Source: CAADGU01 sp964467705 | Lineage (GTDB): Bacteria; Chloroflexota; Anaerolineae; Promineifilales; Promineifilaceae | Direction: 5' to 3' | Length of the DNA stretch: 27,865 nucleotides | NCBI GenBank assembly: GCA_964467705.1 | Contig: CAYXUZ010000079.1 | Location: 1-27,865, forward strand | Position numbers and translations under genes: made by a program | Shown here: positions 15,281 through 23,423 of the stretch, in pieces | How positions within the stretch are numbered: the first letter of the stretch is position 1 | Layout of the letters: each line of letters starts with the position of its first letter | Notes under the pieces: generated by a model | What the model saw: only the letters and a program-made list of their open reading frames with translations | Database searches by the model: none | Told to the model about the DNA's origin: nothing

Positions 15281-15379
15281 GATTACAAATACAACTCAAG
15301 CCTCCAAGATAAATGATAAAATAAGCCGGGTAAAGGCTACTATAATTATATTGTGGCATAGAGCCGGTGTTTACCGTAT

Positions 15380-15398
15380 GGGGGATTACCCTACCTTT
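15380..15398 (-). promoter_or_regulatory. Shared AAGGTAGGG...CCC motif, site B
   Basis: Reads AAAGGTAGGGTAATCCCCC on the minus strand, about 100 bp upstream of the receiver-only gene's start and in its only upstream gap. Nearly matches sites A and C. Confidence 0.45.
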
Positions 15399-15414
15399 GG
15401 CAAAACGCAGGGGT

Positions 15415-16065
15415 TTACGAGTCAAGCAAAATCAACCCTCGTTTAATGCCTTCCCGAATCAGAGAAGCCAAATCATTCACTTCTAGCTTGGACATCAGGT
15501 TGGCACGGTGTTTTTCCACCGTCTTGACACTGATACTCAAAATATCGGCAATGGCGCTGTTGGTATGCCCTTCAGCCACCAGTTGCAGCACTTCCCGTTC
15601 TCGTGGGGTGAGCAAATCACTCGCGTTCGCGGCGGCGGCATCCGGTGGTGATAACAGCAGGGTCATCACAGAATCGGAGATGGTAGGGCTGATGAACATT
15701 TTCCCCTGGCTGACGGAACGAATAGCCAGCAGCAGTTCTTCGGTCACGGCGTCTTTGAGTAAATACCCTTTGACACCACGCCGTAATAACTGTTGCACCA
15801 TGGTGGTGTCGGCATACATGGAGAGAATGATCACCTGCGTGGGCAGTTTCATATCCACAATGCGTTCGGCGGCCTGCGCGCCGTCCAGACGGGGCATGGA
15901 GAGGTCCATCACCACCACATCCGGTTTGTGTTGTTCCGTCAGGTCAACCGCTTCCTGGCCGGTAGCGGCTTCGGCCACCACCTGCACATCGCCGTTTTGT
16001 TCCAGCAGCGCCCGGATGCCCTGGCGCACCAAATTGTGATCTTCCGCAATAATGACGCGAATCAT
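15415..16065 (-). CDS. NarL/LuxR-type response regulator coupled to GAF histidine kinase
   Basis: A 216-residue response regulator with a complete receiver: E8-D9 (IIAEDH), phosphoacceptor D54 (VVVMDLSMP) and K104 (GYLLKD). The LuxR-type DNA-binding domain follows (LTPREREVLQLVAEGHTNSAIAD...KTVEKHRANLMSKL). Its ATG at 16065 overlaps the TGA of the upstream kinase gene in an ATGA junction, so translation is coupled and the pair is almost certainly cognate. GAGAAG lies just upstream. The frame extending to 16104 would run into the kinase and is not needed. Likely targets include its own region, given the repeated motif sites nearby; that is inference. Confidence 0.93.
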   Translation of the reverse strand: MIRVIIAEDHNLVRQGIRALLEQNGDVQVVAEAATGQEAVDLTEQHKPDVVVMDLSMPRLDGAQAAERIVDMKLPTQVIILSMYADTTMVQQLLRRGVKGYLLKDAVTEELLLAIRSVSQGKMFISPTISDSVMTLLLSPPDAAAANASDLLTPREREVLQLVAEGHTNSAIADILSISVKTVEKHRANLMSKLEVNDLASLIREGIKRGLILLDS

Positions 16066-18350
16066 GTTTCTTCTCTTGTGTAGGGGACAACGGCCGTTAA
16101 ACAACTGCCCCGTCCTGGTGTGGATTCGATCTGCAAACGGCCGTTCACCATGTCCAGCCGCTCGACCATGCCTACCAGCCCGGCCCCTTGTCCTGACAAG
16201 GCCCCTTGCCCAAGCAAGGCCCCTTGCCCCAGCAGCGCCTCTTCAAAATTTGGCGGTGTAAAACCGCTGCCATTGTCCGTGATCGTTAAGGTGATCATAC
16301 CCGAATCCTGTGTCAATGACACCTGCACCTCGGTGGCCTGGGCGTGTTTGCTGATATTGGTCAACGCTTCCTGCGCCACCCGATACAAAGCTAAAGCCGG
16401 TAAGGGGGCCAATTCCGGCAGCGTCACCCCGGAATAAGTGATAGAAAGAGACGTGTGCGTTTGAAAATCCTGACACAACCCCGCCAATGCCGCATCCAGG
16501 CCAAACGCATCCAGACCCGGCGGCCGTAAATTGTGAGAGAGCAGCCGTAAATTGCTCATCGTCTGATCCGTCAGCGCCAACACATCACTGAGACTTTGCC
16601 GAATATCGCTTAATTCCTCTGGCAGCATGGCCCGGATCAAGTCCAGGCTGATTTTTAATGAGGTTAGTGATTGGCCGGATTCATCATGCAGTTCACGGGC
16701 AATGCGTGCCCGCTCTGTCTCCTGTGCCTGCACCACCCGGCGGGCCATGTGCCGCATCCGTTCGCGCTGTTTTTCCGCCTTTTCCCGCGCCTGGCGCTGC
16801 TCGGCATACAGACGGGCATTTTCAATGGCCATGCCGGCCTGCACACCGAGGATTTTTAACAACCGCTCGTCGTCGTCGTCGAAAATGCTGGCGGTGGCGC
16901 CCTGCACGCTAATAGCGCCGATACGTCGGAGGCGGCTTTCCACCGGGGCCACCAACAGGGAACGGGCCTGGACGCCCGGTGACAGGGGTAGCAGATGGGG
17001 GTCGTTTTGCAGATCGTGTATATTGATGACTTCTCCCACGATCATGACGCGCCCGGCAATACTCTCGTCCAAAGTGAGCGGGTCGGCTTCCGTTTCTGCT
17101 GCCGCCATTTTCAGACCGGCGCTGGCGGCTAATTGCAACTGGTTTGTTTTTGGCTGCCAGATGTGAATGGTGGCCCAATCAGCATTGGGGATAATGTCTT
17201 GGGCTACGTGGGTGATGAGTTGTAAGAGTTCCTCCAACTCTAACGTTTGGGTCAAGGCATGGGTGATGGTGTTGATGGCATCCCGCTCACTGAAACGGCG
17301 TTGTAGCTGCGCGTATTGGCGGGCATTGCCTATGGCAATGGCCGTCCAGGCGGCGGCCATCTCTAGCAGGCGCATATCTTCGGCGGTGAAGGCGTCGGCG
17401 TGGTGATGGGCGGCTTCTAACACACCAACGGCCGTGTCCCGCCAGCGCAGAGGGACGGCCAACATCGCTTCTGGTCGGTAGCCCATCAATTCTTTGATCT
17501 TTGGCGATATACGGCCGATACATTCGTCTCCCTGCAAATGCAGCGAAACGCCGGTTTGCCATACTTCCCCGGCTACACTCAGATGAAAAGGCACCCGCAG
17601 CCCGCGTATATCGGGCATGTTGGTTTGATCATTAGCCACAACTTCTAGCATGGGTTCATCCAATTGTTCTGTGTGGACGAAGAGGATGAGAGATTCAGCG
17701 CCGATTAACGGCCGTACCAGCGTCAAAACCTGGTCGTAAATGCGATCAAAATCCAGGGTGGCGGAAATGGTTTGCCCAATCTCCATCAACGCCGACAGCT
17801 GGCGCACCGTTTGCTGGCGCTGCATGGCTAAACCGAGCAGAACGCCCACATGGCTGATGATAGAGGTCATATCCCGGTCAAGGGGGGCTGATGTCGGCGA
17901 GAAAAATTCGAGTACGGCCGTGACCTTCTCCCCCACCAGCACCGGAAATGCAAAATAAGCTCGAATCTCTGCCTCCGGCATCTGGCGCACAAAAATGGTC
18001 TCCTGGCGCACATCTAATATGGAAACGGCCGTGGCCTCCTGCCATACTTTCCCCACCGTCCCTTCACCCCGCCGGAATTGGGTTGCTTCGCTCAAGGCGC
18101 GAAAAGGAGCTGTGGCCGCCGCATCATCCGTGTACCAGATACGGCCAGAGACAAGCGCATCGGCCGTTTCTGACCAGATATAAAGATGTCCCAGACGCCA
18201 GTCCATAAAGTGACAAATCGCCGCCAACACCCCGGCAAAGGCCATATCCAGCATCTCTGCCTGGGCAATGGTTAATGAGATTTCTTGTAACAGACGCAGA
18301 ATCTGCTGCTCGTAAGATAGGTTGTCTGGGTGTTCGTTGCTCTTGTCCAT
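16062..18350 (-). CDS. Soluble multi-GAF histidine kinase
   Basis: A 762-residue cytoplasmic sensor kinase without membrane segments. By pattern it has three GAF-like domains (about 15-170, 185-345 and 360-515), then a HisKA_3 helix with phosphorylated H555 (RIARELHDESGQSL) and a HATPase domain (N-box NISKHA, G-box DNGSGF, then GLVGMVERLDMVNGRL). GAF domains usually bind small ligands, haem or flavin; no ligand can be assigned, and the chromophore Cys of phytochromes is not evident. Just before the final G-box the ATP-lid region holds a triplicated six-residue unit (706-723). ATG 18350 has only a weak GGGA upstream. It overlaps its regulator gene by 4 bp. Confidence 0.92.
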   Translation of the reverse strand: MDKSNEHPDNLSYEQQILRLLQEISLTIAQAEMLDMAFAGVLAAICHFMDWRLGHLYIWSETADALVSGRIWYTDDAAATAPFRALSEATQFRRGEGTVGKVWQEATAVSILDVRQETIFVRQMPEAEIRAYFAFPVLVGEKVTAVLEFFSPTSAPLDRDMTSIISHVGVLLGLAMQRQQTVRQLSALMEIGQTISATLDFDRIYDQVLTLVRPLIGAESLILFVHTEQLDEPMLEVVANDQTNMPDIRGLRVPFHLSVAGEVWQTGVSLHLQGDECIGRISPKIKELMGYRPEAMLAVPLRWRDTAVGVLEAAHHHADAFTAEDMRLLEMAAAWTAIAIGNARQYAQLQRRFSERDAINTITHALTQTLELEELLQLITHVAQDIIPNADWATIHIWQPKTNQLQLAASAGLKMAAAETEADPLTLDESIAGRVMIVGEVINIHDLQNDPHLLPLSPGVQARSLLVAPVESRLRRIGAISVQGATASIFDDDDERLLKILGVQAGMAIENARLYAEQRQAREKAEKQRERMRHMARRVVQAQETERARIARELHDESGQSLTSLKISLDLIRAMLPEELSDIRQSLSDVLALTDQTMSNLRLLSHNLRPPGLDAFGLDAALAGLCQDFQTHTSLSITYSGVTLPELAPLPALALYRVAQEALTNISKHAQATEVQVSLTQDSGMITLTITDNGSGFTPPNFEEALLGQGALLGQGALSGQGAGLVGMVERLDMVNGRLQIESTPGRGSCLTAVVPYTREET
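16184..16237 (-). repeat. Three 18-bp tandem units coding GQGAL repeats in the kinase ATP lid
   Basis: Units at 16184-16201, 16202-16219 and 16220-16237 each begin CCCCTTG on the plus strand; the first two end CAAGG and are self-complementary (CCTTG...CAAGG). On the coding strand they give LLGQGALLGQGALSGQGAG. The in-frame 18-bp period allows expansion or contraction without breaking the gene. Confidence 0.9.
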
Positions 18351-18450
18351 AATCCCGTGTCCAGAAAATTTTATCTTGATCGGGCAGCAGGGAAAAGGAG
18401 CGGGCGTAATAAGGTGGTGAACGGCCGTAAAAGTAGGGTGTTTTGCCAGG

Positions 18451-18469
18451 AAAGGTAGGGATTATACCC
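18451..18469 (+). promoter_or_regulatory. Shared AAGGTAGGG...CCC motif, site C, overlapping a TATAAT
   Basis: Reads AAAGGTAGGGATTATACCC on the plus strand. On the minus strand the same bases contain TATAAT, about 110 bp upstream of the GAF kinase start, so the site could overlap the -10 element of that operon. A further GTAGGG lies at 18433-18438. No clear -35 box was found. Confidence 0.45.
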
Positions 18470-18535
18470 ATTCTGGAAATGTGGAAAGCCTCTTAGGATA
18501 AAGCGCAACCTGGAACTGTAACTGAACCAGGAAAC

Positions 18536-18565
18536 GGTTCAACCACAAATGGTTCAACCACAAAT
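18536..18565 (+). repeat. 15-bp perfect tandem duplication before a ribosome site
   Basis: GGTTCAACCACAAAT occurs twice in a row (18536-18550, 18551-18565) and runs directly into GGAGGTAATAAAATG of the YggT-like gene. Each unit also contains the near-palindrome GGTTCAACC. Its position in the 5' leader suggests a role in spacing or regulation. Confidence 0.85.
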
Positions 18566-18577
18566 GGAGGTAATAAA

Positions 18578-19000
18578 ATGACATCCATCAATGAATATGA
18601 AGGAACCGTCACTGCAAGACGGACATTTGAAGGGGACAACCCACAGCAGGAACCGGAAGTCATCATAGAAGAGGTTCATCACTATCACCATGACGATGAT
18701 GACAGAGGTTATTATCCAGTTTACAAATGGGACCGCATCATATGGCTTGTGGCGATCATTTTGGAGACATTGATTGCTTTTCGCATTTTCCTCAAGCTGA
18801 TTGCCGCGAACCCTGAGAGTGGTTTTGCCAGCTTCGTCTATACCGTCACCGCCCCCTTTCTGGCGCCCTTCGCCGGCTTAACATCCACTCCTTCCGCCAG
18901 TGGAGCCGTCCTGGAAATTTCCTCGATTATTGCGATGGTGGTTTATGCCCTCTTATTCTGGCTGGCCACCTACCTCATCCATCTCATTTGGGGACGGTAA
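18578..19000 (+). CDS. YggT family membrane protein
   Basis: A 140-residue protein. The first 45 residues are polar, with an acidic/His run (HHYHHDDDDRGYY). A YggT-like pair of membrane helices follows (about 52-75 and 110-135) around the conserved FRIFLKLIAANPES...F..F.YTVTAPFLAPF core. YggT proteins (Ycf19 relatives) are linked to membrane organisation and osmotic or acid stress, with no defined activity. GGAGGT lies 7 bp upstream of ATG 18578. It heads a run of plus-strand genes with envelope-stress character and is divergent from the GAF kinase. Confidence 0.87.
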   Translation: MTSINEYEGTVTARRTFEGDNPQQEPEVIIEEVHHYHHDDDDRGYYPVYKWDRIIWLVAIILETLIAFRIFLKLIAANPESGFASFVYTVTAPFLAPFAGLTSTPSASGAVLEISSIIAMVVYALLFWLATYLIHLIWGR

Positions 19001-19026
19001 ACAGGTAATAGTTTAAGGAGAGAATT

Positions 19027-19881
19027 ATGTACCGCAGAATTCCCAATACAGGCAGTAGTCGCCGCGGCCGTTTAAGCATAGGGCGTATTCTGATGGCGCT
19101 GGTCATTGCCGGTATTTCCCTGGTCACTTACTTCGCCTCCAGCGAATTTAATCCCATTACCGATGAGACGCAGCAGGTGGCCCTTTCCCCAGACCAGGAG
19201 ATTGCCATGGGGCTGCAAGCTGCGCCGCAAATGGCCCAAATGCACGGTGGCCTGCACCGGGATGATGAGTTGCAGGCTTATCTGGATGCGGTTTGTGCGC
19301 GGTTGATGGATAACAGTGAAGTTAGCCAGACCGATTGGCCTTTTGACTGCCATTTGTTGGCCGATAGGGAAACGATCAATGCTTTTGCTTTGCCCGGTGG
19401 GCAGATGTTCATCACCCTGGCGCTGTTTGAACGGCTGGAGACGGAAGGTCAGTTGGCCGGGATTATGGCGCACGAGATGGGGCACGTGGTGGCCCGCCAT
19501 GCAGCGGAGCAGTTGGCGGAACAGCAGTTGGCCCAGGGGTTGAGCGGTGCGGCGGTGATTGCTGTTTATGACCCGGAAAACCCGAACAGCGGCCTGACGA
19601 CCCAACAATTGTCGGCTTTGGTTAGCCATCTGGTGACATTGAAATACGGCCGTGACGACGAACTGCAATCGGATCGCTTAGGGGTGCAATTTATGGCCGA
19701 AGCCGGGTACGACCCCCGTGCATTGGTCGAGGTGATGGAGATTCTGGCCGAGGCCAGTGGCTCTGGCGGCCAGCCCGAATTTTTCAGCACCCATCCCAAT
19801 CCCGACAACCGCATTGAGCGCATTTGGGAGGCCATCGAGTCTATATATCCCAATGGTGTACCAGCCGGTCTGGAACCATAA
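19027..19881 (+). CDS. M48 family zinc metalloprotease
   Basis: A 284-residue protease with a basic N-terminus, one signal-anchor or membrane segment (about 20-38), and the zinc site HEMGH (149-153) plus the downstream glutamate E212 (GRDDELQSDRLG) that completes the M48 triad. The late STHPNPDNRIERI motif is typical of BepA/LoiP-type members that degrade misfolded envelope proteins. Expected to act on the outer side of the membrane. AAGGAGA precedes ATG 19027. It is 26 bp after the YggT-like gene and probably co-transcribed. Confidence 0.93.
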   Translation: MYRRIPNTGSSRRGRLSIGRILMALVIAGISLVTYFASSEFNPITDETQQVALSPDQEIAMGLQAAPQMAQMHGGLHRDDELQAYLDAVCARLMDNSEVSQTDWPFDCHLLADRETINAFALPGGQMFITLALFERLETEGQLAGIMAHEMGHVVARHAAEQLAEQQLAQGLSGAAVIAVYDPENPNSGLTTQQLSALVSHLVTLKYGRDDELQSDRLGVQFMAEAGYDPRALVEVMEILAEASGSGGQPEFFSTHPNPDNRIERIWEAIESIYPNGVPAGLEP

Positions 19882-19988
19882 GGATGTACCCGCCTCTATA
19901 TCCTCTTTTGTATCTTCACCTATTTCTCGTATCGGACACCGCAGCTATCGTTAAGGCAAATTGACACAAAAAAAGAAAGGAAAGAACC

Positions 19989-20495
19989 ATGAACCTCAAT
20001 ACTTTGAAAGATGTGTATGTTGGGCAGCTAAAAGATGTGTACAGCGCCGAAAAGCAGTTGACCGAAGCGCTGCCCCAAATGGCCCAGGCGGCCTCTAACC
20101 AGAAATTGCGCCAGGCTTTTGAAAATCATCTGGCCGAGACGGAAAACCATGTGCAAGCTGTGCGCACGATTTTGGATGATTTGAGCGAAAACCCCACCAG
20201 TACCAAATGCAAGGCAATGGAAGGGTTGATCGCCGAGGGCAGCGAGATTGTGCAAAACGGCGGTGATGCCGATGCGCGTGACGCCGCTTTGATTGTAGCC
20301 GCGCAGAAAGTGGAACATTATGAGATTGCCACATATGGCAGCCTGCACACCTTTGCCAACTCTCTCGGTTATGATGATGCGGCGCAGGCTTTACAGAGTA
20401 TTTTGAATCAGGAATATGCCGCCGACCAGACGCTGGACGACATAGCGATGGGCAAATACGGCAAAACCGGTCTGAATACGGCCGCGAAAAATTAA
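19989..20495 (+). CDS. DUF892 / YciF-like ferritin-like protein
   Basis: A 168-residue protein matching the DUF892 family (YciE/YciF) from end to end: LKDVYVGQLKDVYSAEKQL at the N-terminus, then FENHLAETENHVQ, VEHYEIATYGSLHTFA and LNQEYAADQTL. These supply the E and E-x-x-H residues of a di-metal four-helix bundle. Members are induced by osmotic and general stress and are thought to act in metal or oxidant handling; the exact reaction is unsettled. AAAGGAAAG precedes ATG 19989. Confidence 0.93.
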   Translation: MNLNTLKDVYVGQLKDVYSAEKQLTEALPQMAQAASNQKLRQAFENHLAETENHVQAVRTILDDLSENPTSTKCKAMEGLIAEGSEIVQNGGDADARDAALIVAAQKVEHYEIATYGSLHTFANSLGYDDAAQALQSILNQEYAADQTLDDIAMGKYGKTGLNTAAKN

Positions 20496-20567
20496 CAGGT
20501 TGAATGACAGGGAAAATAGTTGTTTTTAGACACACTCATAAATATCAAGTATATAAAGGAGACAGAC

Positions 20568-20828
20568 ATGTTATTGAATATCATTTTGTGGATCATTTTA
20601 GGTGGCGTGGCCGGATGGATTGCCAGTATGCTTATGGGGCGTGACAACCAGATGGGCGCGATAGCCAACATCATTGTGGGTATCGTGGGCGCTCTCATTG
20701 GCGGGTTCTTGTTTAACCTGTTTGGCCTGCCCGGAAACACCGGCTTTAACTTATGGACGTTGCTGGTGGCCATCGTTGGCTCTGTGGCGTTGCTCTTCCT
20801 GGTGGGCGTTTTGCGCCGGGCGGCCTGA
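20568..20828 (+). CDS. GlsB/YeaQ/YmgE family small membrane protein
   Basis: An 86-residue, very hydrophobic protein with the family's glycine-rich helices: WIILGGVAGWIASMLMG, then NIIVGIVGALIGGFLFNLFG, then a last helix ending LVGVLRRAA. Known as transglycosylase-associated or general-stress membrane proteins; no enzyme activity is established. AAGGAG sits 6 bp before ATG 20568, preferred over the longer frame from 20520. A strong terminator follows, ending the stress-gene run. Confidence 0.93.
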   Translation: MLLNIILWIILGGVAGWIASMLMGRDNQMGAIANIIVGIVGALIGGFLFNLFGLPGNTGFNLWTLLVAIVGSVALLFLVGVLRRAA

Positions 20829-20854
20829 TTGGTATAAGCCGAACGAATAACCAA

Positions 20855-20889
20855 ATGCTCCCGCACTGTTTGTGTGGGAGCATTTTTTT
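20855..20889 (+). terminator. Rho-independent terminator after GlsB-like gene
   Basis: ATGCTCCCGCAC (20855-20866) pairs with GTGTGGGAGCAT (20872-20883), one G-U pair, with a 5-base loop followed by seven Ts (20883-20889). Classic intrinsic terminator. Confidence 0.92.
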
Positions 20890-20915
20890 GTGTACAAAAG
20901 GGAACTTGATCCACT

Positions 20916-20969
20916 GTTCGTAGTAGGCACTTTAGTGCCGTCAGAAGGCGATGAATCGCCTACTACAAA
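20916..20969 (-). repeat. 54-bp dispersed hairpin repeat, copy 2
   Basis: Inverted copy of the element at 14707-14760, about three mismatches over 54 bases. It falls between the terminator and the AI-2E gene and creates a false N-terminal extension of that gene if the longest frame is used. Confidence 0.85.
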
Positions 20970-20994
20970 CGTATTGTCACAGGAGTGGACGACA

Positions 20995-22233
20995 ATGAAA
21001 GATTTTGAGGTTCCTGCGATCCCAACCTGGCAGTTGGTGTTGTGGACGTTGGGGATAACGGCCGTCATCGGCTGTTTTTGGCTTTTATGGCGTTTTCAGG
21101 GGGTGCTGTTGTTGTTGATGACGGCCGTGATTTTGAGCACGGCCGTGAACCCTGGCGTTCTCTGGCTGGAAAAACGGGGCATCCCCAAACCGGCCGGTAT
21201 CGTGCTCATTTTTGGACTGGTTGGCGGGTTCTGCGCCCTGCTCATCGCTTACAGCCTGCCCGTACTGGCCGAACAAGGTGCAGCCATCGGCCAAAATCTG
21301 GCTGAAGGTTATCAATCGTTGTACGACAGCCTCCAGCGCCTACCCAACATTTTGCTCAATCGTTTGCTCCTGGTGCTCCCCCATGAACTACCTGGGTTCG
21401 GTGGCGGCGGCGAGATAACATTGCCCGCTCATGATGTGGCCCAACCGGAGGGTAATGGGCTGCTGCGGGGACTGCTTCAGGTGATGGTGGTCGCCATTCT
21501 CACGTTTTATTGGACGTTGGAGGGTGGCCGCCTTAAGCAGGCGGCTTTTTTGCTGGTTCCCCTGCCCAAGCGCGACGAGGCGCGGGAGTTGGTGCAAGAG
21601 ATAGAGACGAAGGTGAGCGCTTATCTGTTGGGCCAGGGCCTCCTGTGCCTCATCATCGGCGGGTTGGCGTTTGTGGCTTATTCACTCATTGGCTTGCCCA
21701 ATGCGCTGCTGCTGGCGGTCTTTGCCGGATTGTTGGAAGCGGTGCCGATTGTGGGGCCGGTGTTGGGGGCGGTACCGGCGCTGATGGTGGGACTTTCCAT
21801 TTCCCCGACGACGGCTCTGTGGGTTATTCTGGCTACGGCCGTCATCCAGCAGTTGGAGAACAGCTTATTAGTGCCGCGTGTCATGAGCCGCACCATTGGG
21901 GTACGGCCGTTGGTTACACTCCTGGCATTGCTGGCTTTTGGCTCATTGTTTGGCATTTTGGGCGCGCTTATTGCCTTGCCGCTGGCGGCGGTGATTCAAT
22001 TACTGGTGGAGCGTTATTTGCTGGCGCGGGAGAGCCTGACCGCAAAAGAGCCGGGGCGGGATAGATTGAGTATGCTGCGGTATGAGACAAACCAACTGGT
22101 ACAAGATGTGCGCAGCCAGGTGCGCCGCAAAGAAGATACCCCTTCGGCCATCACTGACGAGGTGGAAGACGAACTGGAAACCATTGCCCTTGACCTGGAA
22201 AGTTATCTGGCCGGGCAAGGACAGGGAGAGTGA
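20995..22233 (+). CDS. AI-2E family transporter (first of two)
   Basis: A 412-residue polytopic membrane protein of the AI-2E exporter family (PF01594, PerM/YdiK/TqsA type). Typical blocks: LLLMTAVILSTAVNPGVLWLEKRGIPK near the start, the central soluble segment, then GLLEAVPIVGPVLGAVPALMVG and QQLENSLLVPRVMSRTIGVRPLVTLLALL near the end. Members move small solutes, sometimes autoinducer-2, but many have unknown substrates. An acidic and basic cytoplasmic tail of about 50 residues follows the last helix. AGGAG lies 9 bp before ATG 20995; the frame extending to 20872 translates the terminator and a repeat and is rejected. Confidence 0.92.
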   Translation: MKDFEVPAIPTWQLVLWTLGITAVIGCFWLLWRFQGVLLLLMTAVILSTAVNPGVLWLEKRGIPKPAGIVLIFGLVGGFCALLIAYSLPVLAEQGAAIGQNLAEGYQSLYDSLQRLPNILLNRLLLVLPHELPGFGGGGEITLPAHDVAQPEGNGLLRGLLQVMVVAILTFYWTLEGGRLKQAAFLLVPLPKRDEARELVQEIETKVSAYLLGQGLLCLIIGGLAFVAYSLIGLPNALLLAVFAGLLEAVPIVGPVLGAVPALMVGLSISPTTALWVILATAVIQQLENSLLVPRVMSRTIGVRPLVTLLALLAFGSLFGILGALIALPLAAVIQLLVERYLLARESLTAKEPGRDRLSMLRYETNQLVQDVRSQVRRKEDTPSAITDEVEDELETIALDLESYLAGQGQGE

Positions 22234-22235
22234 TA

Positions 22236-23408
22236 ATGAAGCAGATGATGAAGTACACGGCCGTTATTTTGATCACCCTCACCACCTTGTTGGTCTTATG
22301 GCAGTTCAGGCTGGCGTTGTTGTTGTTTGTGTTGTCGCTGTTTATGGCGGCGGCCATACGGCCGTTGGTGGATGGACTGGTGGCGCGGGGCATACCCAAA
22401 GGGGCGGCCCAATTGCTGTTGTATGTGGCGGGTATTGGCGGTTTTTTGCTGGCGTTGTTGTTGGTTGGTGAGTGGTTTGGGCAAGAGCTGAATCTGGCGG
22501 TTAACCAGGTGATTGTGGAATACGAAAGTTTGTATCATTACTGGGAGACAGCAGCCGGCTGGCAGCAAACGGCCGTGAATCTTTTGCCGCCGCCGTTTAC
22601 CCTCGCCGAAGCTGAGCAGACGGAACTGGAGCAGATGGCCCCGACGGTGATGAGCGTCACCAGCAGCATCACCGGCGCTTTGGCCGGTTTGCTGGCCCTG
22701 TTGGCCCTGAGCATCTATTGGAGCGTTGACCAGCATCGGTTTGAGCGGTTGTGGTTGTCACTGCTGCCGGTGAAACGGCGAGCCTATGCACGGGATAGCT
22801 GGCGCGAGGTGGAAACGGCCGTGGCTGGTTATTTGCGTAGTCAGACCGTGCAAAGTCTGTTGGCTGCGCTTTTCCTGGCGGGAGGTACGGCCGTTGGTGG
22901 CTTTGAATTCCCGCTGCTGCTGGCTTTTGTGGGGGGGCTGGCTGCTTTTGTGCCTCTGTTTGGTGGGCTGTTAACGGCCGTGTTTGCCCTGGGCCTGGGC
23001 AGTCTGGAAAGTTTGAGTCTGGGCTTGGGTCTGGCTGTCTACACGCTGCTCGTATTTATCGGGTTGGAACTCATCGTGGAGCCACGACTGTGGCCGCGCA
23101 AACGGAGTAGTTTTTTGCTGACTATTCTGGTGATATTGCCGTTGTTTGAAGCCTTTGGGCTTTGGGGATTGATCGTTGCCCCGCCGCTGGCGGCGGCCAT
23201 TGAAGTGGTGGTCGGGCAGCTTTATCAGGCGTCTATTGCACGTGAGGAAACGGCCGTGCAGGTAGAAAATTTGCAGACCCGATACCAACAATTGGCACAA
23301 AAAATCGCCGCCTCTGAAAACGAGACGGCGATGCCTGAACTGCAAAACCTCAGCCAAAGGCTGGCGCAGTTGTTAGAAAAGACCCTAAGGGTTTCAGAAA
23401 ACCCTTAG
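22236..23408 (+). CDS. AI-2E family transporter (second of two)
   Basis: A 390-residue paralogue of the preceding protein: LALLLFVLSLFMAAAIRPLVDGLVARGIPKG at the N-terminus, LLAFVGGLAAFVPLFGGLLTAVFALGLG in the core and LIVEPRLWPRKRSSFLLTILVILP later. The tail (from about 330) looks like a coiled coil rich in Gln/Glu/Leu. Its ATG is 2 bp after the stop of the first permease, so the pair is co-translated and may form a hetero-oligomer; that is inference. GGGAGAG is the ribosome site, within the end of the upstream gene. Its last codons lie inside a terminator stem. Confidence 0.9.
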   Translation: MKQMMKYTAVILITLTTLLVLWQFRLALLLFVLSLFMAAAIRPLVDGLVARGIPKGAAQLLLYVAGIGGFLLALLLVGEWFGQELNLAVNQVIVEYESLYHYWETAAGWQQTAVNLLPPPFTLAEAEQTELEQMAPTVMSVTSSITGALAGLLALLALSIYWSVDQHRFERLWLSLLPVKRRAYARDSWREVETAVAGYLRSQTVQSLLAALFLAGGTAVGGFEFPLLLAFVGGLAAFVPLFGGLLTAVFALGLGSLESLSLGLGLAVYTLLVFIGLELIVEPRLWPRKRSSFLLTILVILPLFEAFGLWGLIVAPPLAAAIEVVVGQLYQASIAREETAVQVENLQTRYQQLAQKIAASENETAMPELQNLSQRLAQLLEKTLRVSENP

Positions 23409-23413
23409 GGTCT
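23380..23413. terminator. Bidirectional terminator overlapping the permease stop codon
   Basis: AGACCCTAAGGGTTT (23380-23394) and AAACCCTTAGGGTCT (23399-23413) form a perfect 15-bp stem with a 4-base loop. The permease stop (TAG 23406-23408) lies in the right arm. The csbD-like gene ends at 23424 on the other strand, so one hairpin may serve both. Confidence 0.75.
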
Positions 23414-23423
23414 AAGAAAGAGC

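Noticed and set aside
20872..20994. N-terminal extension of the first AI-2E permease
   Set aside because: It would translate the terminator and a dispersed repeat; a good ribosome site precedes ATG 20995.
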